In this document: positions 17,764 to 25,828 of the stretch, piece after piece
Numbering within the stretch: position 1 is the first letter of the stretch
Layout: every line of letters starts with the position of its first letter
Assembly (NCBI RefSeq): GCF_024518675.1
Contig: NZ_JANIGL010000003.1
Span: 248,001-312,000 of the forward strand
Length of the DNA: 64,000 nt
Direction: 5' to 3'
DNA from: Pseudoalteromonas shioyasakiensis
Lineage (GTDB): Bacteria; Pseudomonadota; Gammaproteobacteria; Enterobacterales; Alteromonadaceae
Made by a program: the position numbers and the translations under genes
The notes under the pieces: generated by a model
What the model was told of the DNA's origin: nothing
The model's database searches: none
The model's input: the letters and a program-made list of their open reading frames with translations, nothing else

Positions 17764-18849
17764 CTAAGCCTTATGCCTTTGCATCACTAACGCTGCGTTA
17801 TTGCCACCAAAACCAAAGTAGTTAAGTAGCACAGTGTTTACCTGCGTAAAGTCTGGCTTTACATAAAACGGCCACATTAATTCTTTGCTATCGTGAGCAT
17901 AACTTGCCACTGCGTAATTTTGTTGTTGCTGACATTGCTGGTACAAGGCTATTTCAATAACACCACACGCTCCCAAGGTGTGACCTGTAAAAGGCTTGAA
18001 AGCGATTAAAGGTGGTTGGTGCTGGTTAAAAACCCTTGTTAATGCGTTGCACTCTGCTTCATCGTTACCAAGCGTTGCTGTGCCATGAACCTTAACAACA
18101 TCAATCTCGCCAGCGCTAATACCGGCATCGCTAAGCGCATCGCTGATCACTTGCGCAATATGACTGCCGTCTTCTTGCGTCATAGTTAAACTGTAAGTAT
18201 CACACGCAGAAGCACCACCTAATAACTTAAACTGACACTGCTCAGCTGCGTTTGCAGATAGATACAATGCAGCAAGGCCTTCTCCTAACACCAGACCGGA
18301 GCGCCCTTTAGCAAATGCAGCTAAGCCAGATTGACTAATCAAATCTAGCGACTTAAACCCTTCGACTGTTAAAGGATTATAAAACTCACAGCCAATGACT
18401 AGCGCATTGTCTATTTTAGCTTGGGCAATTAAGCGTGTTGCGTATAAACATGCATTAGCGCTAGCAGTACAGGCCGTACTAAAAGTAAATTCTAAATCAT
18501 TGAGGCCATAACGTTGAACTAAAGCACGATTTATTTTGTTGGTCGTAGAGAGCCAAAGTTCATCACTGGCACCAATATCAACTGCACTGATATCTAATGA
18601 TGTTGAACCTAAAAACAAAGAGGTGGTTTTAAGATCCTCAGCAGTTAATGAAAGTTTTGCAAACAGCGGCAATAGCAATTGATCAAAGTAAGCTAAAATG
18701 TCGCCAAATTGACAGTTGTCTATTTCATTTCTAAATGATTTAAACGCCACTACTTCACTTTCGTTAGTCTGTACATTATTGCTTGTTTCAGTGCCTAACG
18801 CTGCACACATCACTTCACTGGCATTTAAATAGACACTGCGTAAAGTCAT
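17764..18849 (-). CDS. Beta-ketoacyl-ACP synthase of a second chain-building module
   Basis: This 361-aa FabF-like protein keeps the catalytic Cys127 in FSTACTASA, His in VHGTATLGND and His in FTGHTLGACG, so it should be active. It is more divergent and shorter than the ApeO and ApeR ketosynthases of this window. Immediate neighbours are a third ACP (one-base overlap), the half-length ketosynthase-like gene, and an ABC exporter. Similar ketosynthase-ACP sets accompany dialkylresorcinol genes in flexirubin loci, so it may build one of the acyl precursors used by DarB (inference). Confidence 0.82.
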   Translation of the reverse strand: MTLRSVYLNASEVMCAALGTETSNNVQTNESEVVAFKSFRNEIDNCQFGDILAYFDQLLLPLFAKLSLTAEDLKTTSLFLGSTSLDISAVDIGASDELWLSTTNKINRALVQRYGLNDLEFTFSTACTASANACLYATRLIAQAKIDNALVIGCEFYNPLTVEGFKSLDLISQSGLAAFAKGRSGLVLGEGLAALYLSANAAEQCQFKLLGGASACDTYSLTMTQEDGSHIAQVISDALSDAGISAGEIDVVKVHGTATLGNDEAECNALTRVFNQHQPPLIAFKPFTGHTLGACGVIEIALYQQCQQQQNYAVASYAHDSKELMWPFYVKPDFTQVNTVLLNYFGFGGNNAALVMQRHKA

Positions 18850-19121
18850 TATTTTTCGCGCTCACTAACAATAAAATCAACAATAGTATCAATAGACTGC
18901 AAATGCTTGCGGGTTTCTTTCGAGCCCTCAACTTTAATACCAAAATGCTGCTTTAGTACTAAAGATAATTGCAACGCGTCTAATGAGTCTAAATTTATGC
19001 GTGACTGACTACCAAATAAAGGCTCTGAGTCGATAATGTCTTCAGGGGCAAAATCATCTTCTTTGTCACACTCGGTAATAATCAGCTGCTTTAATTGTAG
19101 TTTTAGCTCTGCTAATTCCAT
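18849..19121 (-). CDS. Third acyl carrier protein (DarC-like role possible)
   Basis: This 90-aa ACP has the phosphopantetheine attachment Ser46 in INLDSLDALQLS. It differs from ApeE/ApeF, which have the DSID motif. It overlaps the ketosynthase by one base and the ABC permease by 10 bp. Dialkylresorcinol systems include a dedicated ACP (DarC), and this is the most likely equivalent, although the darAB genes lie 5.7 kb away on the other strand. Confidence 0.8.
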   Translation of the reverse strand: MELAELKLQLKQLIITECDKEDDFAPEDIIDSEPLFGSQSRINLDSLDALQLSLVLKQHFGIKVEGSKETRKHLQSIDTIVDFIVSEREK

Positions 19122-20275
19122 GTCAAATTCCTCATTTTTTTATTAAATATCCATAGAGCGGCACTAAAGCATGACAATGAAAAACCCCAAAGTAATACGC
19201 TGTAATGCCAAAAACTGTGTGTCATTGTCTCGCCCATTATCAGCCTTAAAATTTGTGCTGACCAATACATAGGCGAACCATTTGCCAGTGCTGCAAGGTT
19301 GCTTGGCATGATCTCAAGCGGCACCATAAAGCCACTCAATGCCGCTAGGATGATATTCACCCCTCCCCCAACAACAATAGCTTGCTCATAGCTTGATACT
19401 AAACTGGCTAAAAATAATGCAAAGGAAATAGCCGCAACACTCAAACTGATTAATGCAATCACAGACAAGCTCAAGCTGTTTAGAGATAGTAGCGGCAAGT
19501 CTAAACAATACGGGATCACCACGCAGCCTATTAACGCTAATAACACTGTTTGCACTAAGCTTACGAGTGTATAGGCACATGCTTTATTATAAAAGTAACG
19601 CGCCATGCTAATAGGGTAGGTTTTTAACCGCACTAAGGTGCCATTATTTCGCTCGTTTATAAAAGTTAAAGAGACTGGTAACACAATAAAATACACGCCA
19701 AACACCCACCATGCAGGAATACTATTTAATGCTGGGTTGTGTAGCGCTTTTGCTGGCGTATCAATAAGTAAATAATTGACATCAGATGCTGTGATTACTG
19801 CGTTTATTTGCTCATCAATAACGGCATCGGCGTCTAAATCACCGGTTTCGAGCATATATAAATAAAGTTTCAGTTGTGCCAAACACGCTTTCACTTTTTC
19901 TCGCAGTAATAAACGTGTTTGTGGGGCAAGATCATCACTTATAATAAGTTGTAACTGGCTTGTACCTTGGCGCATAAGGATTTGTTGATCAAACTGCGGG
20001 TTGATAATCAACTGACTGACTTGCTCGGTTCTGCTTTTATTAGCGCTAATGATAAACCCTTGTGCTTGCAGTAACTTAGTAATAACCAGGCTGTGTTGGC
20101 TATTATTTTCACCCGCCACTGACAGTACCAAGTTCTGCTGTATACTTTGTTGTGACTGACTACTTGCCATGGTCATAATCACCATGAACACAATAGGCAT
20201 AAGCAATAATACTGCTAAACTGTGCAAATCATTAGCAATTAAGCGCGCTTCTTTTTTCAGTGTGTGAATTAACAT
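19112..20275 (-). CDS. ABC-2 type transporter permease
   Basis: This 387-aa protein has one N-terminal TM (LAVLLLMPIVFMVIMTMA), a large extracytoplasmic domain of about 170 residues, and five further TM helices ending in WHYSVLLWGFSLSCFSAALWIF, the layout of DrrB/YhiH-type exporters. It overlaps the ATPase gene by 7 bp. The probable cargo is a lipid-like product of the neighbouring ketosynthase/ACP module or the final pigment (inference). Confidence 0.83.
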   Translation of the reverse strand: MLIHTLKKEARLIANDLHSLAVLLLMPIVFMVIMTMASSQSQQSIQQNLVLSVAGENNSQHSLVITKLLQAQGFIISANKSRTEQVSQLIINPQFDQQILMRQGTSQLQLIISDDLAPQTRLLLREKVKACLAQLKLYLYMLETGDLDADAVIDEQINAVITASDVNYLLIDTPAKALHNPALNSIPAWWVFGVYFIVLPVSLTFINERNNGTLVRLKTYPISMARYFYNKACAYTLVSLVQTVLLALIGCVVIPYCLDLPLLSLNSLSLSVIALISLSVAAISFALFLASLVSSYEQAIVVGGGVNIILAALSGFMVPLEIMPSNLAALANGSPMYWSAQILRLIMGETMTHSFWHYSVLLWGFSLSCFSAALWIFNKKMRNLTWN

Positions 20276-21192
20276 GCCTGCTCCGAAAACAACGCCCGAT
20301 AAAGCAGCTCAATTTGGTTATCAGAAAAATTAACAGACTTTATTTCATCACTGAGCTGACTTAAAGCACTAAAAAGACTGCCAAGTAGCTTGGTGTCTGA
20401 AATAGTCAACTGATAGTGAGCCTCACTAATCACTGTTAATTGCTCTGTAAATAACGCTAACTGCACCTGAGATAAACGGTTTCTTGTGGTAAAGTTAAGC
20501 GTGAGTTGAGCACTATTAATAGCTTGGTTGGCGACAACTTTACCGTCTTTTATAAACACTACATCGTCACATAATTGCGCCACTTCATACAATAAGTGCG
20601 AGGTGTAAATCAATGTTTTTCCTTGTTTTTTTAAATCCTGCAACAAACTAATAATGGCATCACGAGAGAGCGGATCGATTCCCACAGTCGGCTCATCTAA
20701 AAATATAATATCAGGTTGTTTGCTCAGTGCGATTGCGATATTTAAACGCCGTTTATAGCCACCTGAAAGTGTACTTGCTCGTTTATTAGTAACCGCTTGT
20801 AAATTGCAGGCAGCAATTGCGGATTCAATATACTGAGCATGTAGGCGACGATTTTTTTCACTTATTGCAACAAAAAAGGCAAGATTATCATACACAGTTA
20901 GCTCTTCATAAAAGGCAAAATCTTGTGGTACTAAAGCCACTTTTTTTGCTATTGCCTGTTTTAGGCTTAACTGTTGATAATGCGGGTACTCTATCCGTCC
21001 TGCTGCAGGGGCTAACAAGCCAGTCATTAACGAAATTAATGTCGATTTACCTGCGCCATTTGGGCCTAAAATAGCGGTGCATGTACCTTGTTTTAACTGC
21101 AATGAGACAGCATCAACCGTCAACCGTTCAGCCCCTTTGTAAGCAAAGCTAAGTTGTTGTAGTTCCAACATGATAGGAGCTATTTTTGCCAT
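20269..21192 (-). CDS. ABC transporter ATP-binding protein
   Basis: This 307-aa ABC ATPase has Walker A GPNGAGKST, Q-loop VPQDFAF, signature LSGGYKRRL, Walker B IIFLDEPTVGID and an H-loop His in YTSHLL. The C-terminal about 80 residues resemble the DrrA-type extension. It partners the permease at 19112. ATG 21192 has GGA 6 nt upstream; a second ATG seven codons later starts MLELQQL and is also plausible. Confidence 0.87.
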   Translation of the reverse strand: MAKIAPIMLELQQLSFAYKGAERLTVDAVSLQLKQGTCTAILGPNGAGKSTLISLMTGLLAPAAGRIEYPHYQQLSLKQAIAKKVALVPQDFAFYEELTVYDNLAFFVAISEKNRRLHAQYIESAIAACNLQAVTNKRASTLSGGYKRRLNIAIALSKQPDIIFLDEPTVGIDPLSRDAIISLLQDLKKQGKTLIYTSHLLYEVAQLCDDVVFIKDGKVVANQAINSAQLTLNFTTRNRLSQVQLALFTEQLTVISEAHYQLTISDTKLLGSLFSALSQLSDEIKSVNFSDNQIELLYRALFSEQAC

Positions 21193-21235
21193 AAGGTATC
21201 CTGCGCCATGATTACTGTCCTTGTTGTTATTTTAA

Positions 21236-23269
21236 TTATAAACGTTGCGCAAGGTTAAACGCCTCGCCAATAGCCCGTTGTAAATCTAGTTTTTCGGCTT
21301 TTAATGCACCACCAATATAGCTTACAGGAATAGAGAGTTCATCTAGCTGCTGATGAATGCAAGGTAATACGGGTTCTTGCCCACTACAAATCACAACATA
21401 GTCAACCGCCAAAACCCGCTCTCTTTTTCGTACGCTGATATGTAACCCTTGTTGATCAATTTTAGTGTAATTTACCGCAGCTAACATCTTAACACCTTGA
21501 TGTTTTAAATGTTCACGGTGGATCCAACCTGTGGTTTTCCCCAAGTCAGCTCCATGCTTTCGTAATTTTCGCTGTAATAAGTACACTTTAGGTGCTGTAT
21601 CAGCACTGTCGGCTTTCGGCTGTTTATTTATCACACCACCTGGTGAATTCACTGTTAAATCAATGCCCCACTGATTCGAAAACCCCTGAGCAGATTGTTG
21701 CACACTCTGTCCAGATTGATTGCCAGTAATAAAACTTGCAACATCAAAACCTATGCCACCAGAGCCGACAATCGCCACACTGCCTTTAATTGGTACACTG
21801 CCATCTAACACTGCTTGATAGCCGACCACTTTCGGGTCGTCAATTCCCACAATATCAGGTGTATAGCCCTTCACCCCAGTAGCAACAACACAATGATCAA
21901 ACTGAGCCAAGGTTGCAGTATCCGCTTGTGTATTCATGCAAACTTTAACATTAAGGCTCGATAAACGATTTTTAAAATACCGTAATGTTTCTTTAAACTC
22001 TTCTTTACCCGGAATATTTGCCGCTAATAAAAGTTGCCCACCCAGCTGGTTGCTTTGTTCAAACAAGCTCACTTTATGGCCTCGCTCAGCAGCATAAATT
22101 GCGCAGGCCATGCCCGCAGCCCCACCGCCGATAATAGCTACCTGTTTACTTTGTGTAGCTTTAACTGTCGGCATTAAGGTTTCATTACATGCGCGAGGAT
22201 TAACAATGCATGTAGCGGGTAAATTAACAAAAATATTATCGAGGCAAGCTTGGTTACACGCTATACAGGTATTGATCTGTGCACTTTGGTTGTTATGTGC
22301 TTTGGCAACAAATTGGCTATCAGCTAAAAATGGTCGCGCCATGGAAATAAAGTCAGCGTGTTCGTCCGCTAATAATTGCTCTGCGACTTCCGGGGTATTG
22401 ATACGATTACTGGTGATCACCGGCACCGAAACCGCCGCCTTTAAACGTTGACTCAATGACGTAAATAGCGCCCTAGGAACACTGGTTACAATGGTCGGCA
22501 CGCGTGACTCATGCCAGCCTATGCCTGAGTTGAGCATATCGACTCCTGCATCCTCTAGCGCATGTGCAAGCTGTAATACCTCAGCAAAAGTGCTGCCATC
22601 TGCAACTAAATCCAGTAATGATAACCTAAATACTAATAAAAATTCAGGGCCTACGGCTTGGCGAACCTGTTTTACAATTTCAATCGCAAAACGGATACGA
22701 TTTTCATAACACCCGCCCCACTCATCAATACGCTTATTGGTCGCTTTAACAATAAACTGGTTAATTAAATAACCTTCTGAGCCCATGATCTCAACGCCAT
22801 CATAGCCTGCTTGTTTAGCAAGTTTTGCACATTGCGCAAAATCATTTATTTGTTTTTCTATTTCAGCGGTGGTTAATTCTTTTGGCGTGTAAGGACTGAT
22901 CGGTGCCTGAATGGCCGAAGGCGCGACTTGCTGAGGCTGATAGCCATAACGACCGGCGTGGAGTATTTGCATGCATATTTTAGTACCGTGTTGTTTTACG
23001 GCATCTGTTATGAGCTTATGCTGTGCCACCCCAGTTTGGCAATCAAGTACACTCCTATTCGGTGCCAGTATGCCTTCGGGGTTCGGTGAAATCCCCCCTG
23101 TGATTATTAAACCGACCCCACCCTGTGCACGTTCACCGTAAAATGCAGCAAGGCGAGTAAAGCCATCTGGTAGCTCTTCTAAATTTGTATGCATAGACCC
23201 CATTACCACGCGGTTTTTCAGCGTAGTAAAAGCTAAATGATAAGGGGCAAATAATCGACTGAATGACAT
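21236..23269 (-). CDS. FadH-like NADPH:flavin oxidoreductase (2,4-dienoyl-CoA reductase family)
   Basis: The product is 677 residues from ATG 23269, whose start (MSFSRLFAPYHLAFTTLKNR) matches that of 2,4-dienoyl-CoA reductases. An N-terminal Old-Yellow-Enzyme TIM barrel is followed by a 4Fe-4S Cys set (CIACNQACLD and the later CIVNPRAC), then FAD-binding GGGAAGMACA and an NADP-binding GSGGIGFD. It may serve beta-oxidation, or reduce double bonds of acyl intermediates in the adjacent pigment pathway. It ends 43 bp before the ABC ATPase gene, so it could lead that operon. A weak possible promoter is TTGCAG-17-TACTCT at 23303-23331. Confidence 0.82.
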   Translation of the reverse strand: MSFSRLFAPYHLAFTTLKNRVVMGSMHTNLEELPDGFTRLAAFYGERAQGGVGLIITGGISPNPEGILAPNRSVLDCQTGVAQHKLITDAVKQHGTKICMQILHAGRYGYQPQQVAPSAIQAPISPYTPKELTTAEIEKQINDFAQCAKLAKQAGYDGVEIMGSEGYLINQFIVKATNKRIDEWGGCYENRIRFAIEIVKQVRQAVGPEFLLVFRLSLLDLVADGSTFAEVLQLAHALEDAGVDMLNSGIGWHESRVPTIVTSVPRALFTSLSQRLKAAVSVPVITSNRINTPEVAEQLLADEHADFISMARPFLADSQFVAKAHNNQSAQINTCIACNQACLDNIFVNLPATCIVNPRACNETLMPTVKATQSKQVAIIGGGAAGMACAIYAAERGHKVSLFEQSNQLGGQLLLAANIPGKEEFKETLRYFKNRLSSLNVKVCMNTQADTATLAQFDHCVVATGVKGYTPDIVGIDDPKVVGYQAVLDGSVPIKGSVAIVGSGGIGFDVASFITGNQSGQSVQQSAQGFSNQWGIDLTVNSPGGVINKQPKADSADTAPKVYLLQRKLRKHGADLGKTTGWIHREHLKHQGVKMLAAVNYTKIDQQGLHISVRKRERVLAVDYVVICSGQEPVLPCIHQQLDELSIPVSYIGGALKAEKLDLQRAIGEAFNLAQRL

Positions 23270-23402
23270 ACAAACTACACAACTGTGGTACAAAACCGCG
23301 CTAGAGTAGCAAGCTTTAATAATGACTGCAAAAATTACCCACTAATTTTCTTCGCAGCATATTAAACAGTGCATTTTATAGGCAAAATTAAAAGTAAGGG
23401 CT

Positions 23403-23430
23403 TGTTGAATACCTAAACCGGCATTATGAT
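23403..23430 (+). promoter_or_regulatory. Sigma70-type promoter for the repeat protein gene
   Basis: TTGTTG (23403-23408) and TATGAT (23425-23430) are separated by 16 bp, about 75 bp upstream of the start codon at 23505. Lies in the divergent gap shared with the FadH-like gene. Confidence 0.4.
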
Positions 23431-23504
23431 AAAACTCAATTAACGGATAAAAACGTTTGTACCCTCTGTTTTTATTAATTTTATTCTACCAACAAGGAAT
23501 GGTT

Positions 23505-24323
23505 ATGTTTTCATTCAAGCCTTTATTGGTTGGCTTAACATTAGCAACCCTATCAAGCTCAGCATTTGCCCTTACAACAATAGAGCAGCGCGATTATGAT
23601 CGTTTAGTTTCTGGTGATTTAACCGAAGTAAAAAAAGCCGCACAATCAATAGTCGCTAATAATACCAACAATGCTCAAGTATTAGATGTACTAGCCGAAT
23701 TTGTCGCACAAAACTATTTACATGCACCGGATTATCAACTCGATACCATTGCATGGGCGTGTCGCGCACTAGGTGAAACAGGTAACCCACGTTACCGAGA
23801 GTTACTCACTAGCATTGTAAACAGTGATGCTCATAAAAAAGTTCGTAAATACGCGAAACGCTCACTAAAAAGCTTACCCTCTACTGATGCGAGCCAATAC
23901 GTTGTTGGTAGTATTGATTTAAAGAGCATTCAAAAAGCCCCTGCTACAAACGGTTCATCATTAACTGGTGATGATAAAGCAATGTTTGATATTGCTTCAG
24001 GAAATTTAATTGAAATCAAAATGCTCGCGCAAAAATACACCACAAGTGGTATTCCTTCGCAACAAGTTGGCGACACCCTGGCTGAATATTTTGCCCAAAA
24101 CTACAAAACGGGGCAACAACATCAATACGATACACTCGCATGGATATGTAAAGGCTTAGCAACAGATAAAAACGGTCGCTATAAAGCCTTAATTGAAGAT
24201 GCCGAAGAAAATAGCCCTATTCGCGCAGTGCGTAAGCATTGTCCTGACGAAATCGAAGGCAAAGGCCCTTACTATCAAGCTGGTACTGTTGACCTAGTCA
24301 AAGTCGAAAAACAACTACAATAA
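23505..24323 (+). CDS. Secreted protein with two tandem helical (HEAT-like) repeats, unknown function
   Basis: The product is 272 residues with a signal peptide (MFSFKPLLVGLTLATLSSS then AFA). The mature protein consists of two homologous units of about 85-90 residues, each with an aspartate-led LxSGxLxEhK helix, LAEF/YxAQNY, YQ/DTh-AWhC+hL and a basic helix (VRKYAKR / VRKHCPD). This suggests an armadillo/HEAT-like periplasmic scaffold. The start at 23505 is chosen for AAGGA with 6 nt spacing; ATG 23499 directly abuts it. No family name is recognised. Base usage resembles its neighbours. Confidence 0.7.
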   Translation: MFSFKPLLVGLTLATLSSSAFALTTIEQRDYDRLVSGDLTEVKKAAQSIVANNTNNAQVLDVLAEFVAQNYLHAPDYQLDTIAWACRALGETGNPRYRELLTSIVNSDAHKKVRKYAKRSLKSLPSTDASQYVVGSIDLKSIQKAPATNGSSLTGDDKAMFDIASGNLIEIKMLAQKYTTSGIPSQQVGDTLAEYFAQNYKTGQQHQYDTLAWICKGLATDKNGRYKALIEDAEENSPIRAVRKHCPDEIEGKGPYYQAGTVDLVKVEKQLQ

Positions 24324-24363
24324 TATAGGGTCTGTAGACGTTATAAGGTCTACAAACCTTAAT

Positions 24364-24389
24364 AACGCCGCATTTTAGCGGCGTTTTTT
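24364..24389. terminator. Rho-independent terminator between convergent genes
   Basis: The stem AACGCCGC/GCGGCGTT has a 6-nt loop and is followed on the plus strand by a T run. It serves the repeat-protein gene. The last codons of the convergent DUF2141 gene (Lys-Lys-Arg-Arg-stop) lie within it. Confidence 0.8.
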
Positions 24390-24815
24390 ATTGTTCACTT
24401 TAATTTGAATCTCGCTATTTTGACTAAACTCAAAGACAGCATCTTCAGGGGATGGCTGGCCAAACATCAAATTTGGGTTATTTGAAAAGCCAACAGGTTC
24501 TTTGGGTATCGAACTGGCAGCTAAGTCTAGCTCACCATTGCCATTTAAATCCTGAAAAAATCGTACACAATAGCTGCCTGCCTGCAGTGAAGTTGACTGT
24601 TCGAGTAAGCTGGCTGAAACGGCTACTTCTTGCGTGACTAGATTAGGTAACTCTTTCCAGCTTAAAGCCACATTACTGCAATCAAGAATTTGATAATGCA
24701 CCGTACCAGTGACCTGTTTAAATTTGGCAAACGAGAGCTTAAGTGTGTGCTGCTCGTTCGCGACACTTTGGCCCATCATTAAGCTGATGGCTAATAATCC
24801 AATGAATTTTTTCAT
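24375..24815 (-). CDS. DUF2141 family secreted protein
   Basis: This 146-aa protein has a signal peptide (MKKFIGLLAISLMMGQSVANE) and the DUF2141 hallmarks FFQDLNGNGELD, PKEPVGFSNN and FGQPSPEDAVFEF. The D-N-N-E-D motif may bind calcium (inference). Members are exported and often lie near carotenoid or polyene pigment genes; function unknown. It is transcribed away from the dar operon, sharing an 83-bp gap with darA. Its C-terminal codons overlap the terminator of the convergent gene. Confidence 0.75.
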   Translation of the reverse strand: MKKFIGLLAISLMMGQSVANEQHTLKLSFAKFKQVTGTVHYQILDCSNVALSWKELPNLVTQEVAVSASLLEQSTSLQAGSYCVRFFQDLNGNGELDLAASSIPKEPVGFSNNPNLMFGQPSPEDAVFEFSQNSEIQIKVNNKKRR

Positions 24816-24844
24816 GCCCTATACGCTCCTTTCTATGGCTTGAG

Positions 24845-24864
24845 TACCTATATCTAGGTATAAT
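24845..24864 (+). promoter_or_regulatory. darA promoter -10 element overlapped by a palindrome
   Basis: A consensus TATAAT (24859-24864) sits 34 bp before the darA start codon. The perfect inverted repeat TACCTA-tatc-TAGGTA (24845-24860) overlaps its first two bases. No good -35 at 17 bp is visible; TTGAGT at 24840 is only 13 bp upstream. The arrangement suggests an operator whose occupant would control dar transcription; the regulator is not identified. Confidence 0.4.
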
Positions 24865-24898
24865 AGCGGACTTTTAGGAAGTTACAAAAGGTTAAAGG

Positions 24899-25819
24899 AT
24901 GCGTAAAGTCCTCGTTATTCACTATTCGCAAACGGGTCAACTCACTCAAATAGCAGACTCTATTGTCGCACCGATTAAAGCTGGTGACGATATAATCGTC
25001 GACTATCTTAATTTAAAACCGAGTCAGCCTTTTCCTTTCCCTTGGCCATTTTTAACTTTTTTCCATATATTTCCTGAATGCGTAAAAATGACTCCGCAAC
25101 CAATGGAGCTCATAGCGCCTGCCCATGATGACTACGATCTAGTTATTTTAACTTACCAAGTATGGTTTTTGTCGCCTTCGTTACCTATATCTTCGTTTAT
25201 GCAGTCTGAACAAGCGATTAAGCTGCTCAACAATAAACCTGTTATTACCGTAATTGGTTGTCGTGGTATGTGGCTAAGCGCGCAAGAGAAAATGAAACAA
25301 CTATTGAGTAATGTAAACGCTAAGCTCATTGATAATGTGGTACTGAGTGATGAATGCGGCACCGGTTTTAGCTTTTTAGCCACACCACTTTGGATGTTTT
25401 CAGGGAAAAAGAAATCAGTATCTTGGGTGCCAGCAGCGGGTGTAGCACAGCACGAAATAACCGCAGCAAGTCGTTTTGGCGTTGCTATCAAAAAAGCCTT
25501 ATTAACCTTAGACCCTGGGCACACATTAGATAAACCCGTGCTTAAAGGATTAGGCGCAGTCAAGGTGAACGAAAAGTTTATAGCCAGCGAACGTGTAGGC
25601 CAACATAGCTTTAAAATATGGAGTAAAATTTTAGCTACACTTGGCCCGATGCATTCAACGCGCCGAAGTTGTGGGCTATTGATCTATGTGTTATTTTTGC
25701 TGACCTTAATCATTACTGTTGTGCCAATAACAGCACTCATAAAAAAATTAATTGCCCCCTTAACTAGAAAAAGAATAGCCAAGCAAAAAGCCTATTTTGC
25801 TGAGCCATCTGGAGAGTAA
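24899..25819 (+). CDS. darA: Dialkylresorcinol biosynthesis aromatase-type protein DarA
   Basis: This 306-aa protein has a flavodoxin-like N-terminal domain (VIHYSQTGQLTQIAD as the phosphate-binding start, VILTYQVWFLSPS, VIGCRGMW) and one C-terminal membrane helix (LLIYVLFLLTLIITVVPI). Homologues annotated as the dialkylresorcinol condensing enzyme are DarA proteins, which aromatise the cyclohexanedione made by DarB. The FMN-type fold fits an oxidation. AAAAGG lies 7 nt before ATG. The gene is followed 9 bp later by darB. Confidence 0.82.
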   Translation: MRKVLVIHYSQTGQLTQIADSIVAPIKAGDDIIVDYLNLKPSQPFPFPWPFLTFFHIFPECVKMTPQPMELIAPAHDDYDLVILTYQVWFLSPSLPISSFMQSEQAIKLLNNKPVITVIGCRGMWLSAQEKMKQLLSNVNAKLIDNVVLSDECGTGFSFLATPLWMFSGKKKSVSWVPAAGVAQHEITAASRFGVAIKKALLTLDPGHTLDKPVLKGLGAVKVNEKFIASERVGQHSFKIWSKILATLGPMHSTRRSCGLLIYVLFLLTLIITVVPITALIKKLIAPLTRKRIAKQKAYFAEPSGE

Positions 25820-25828
25820 CCGTCCGTT

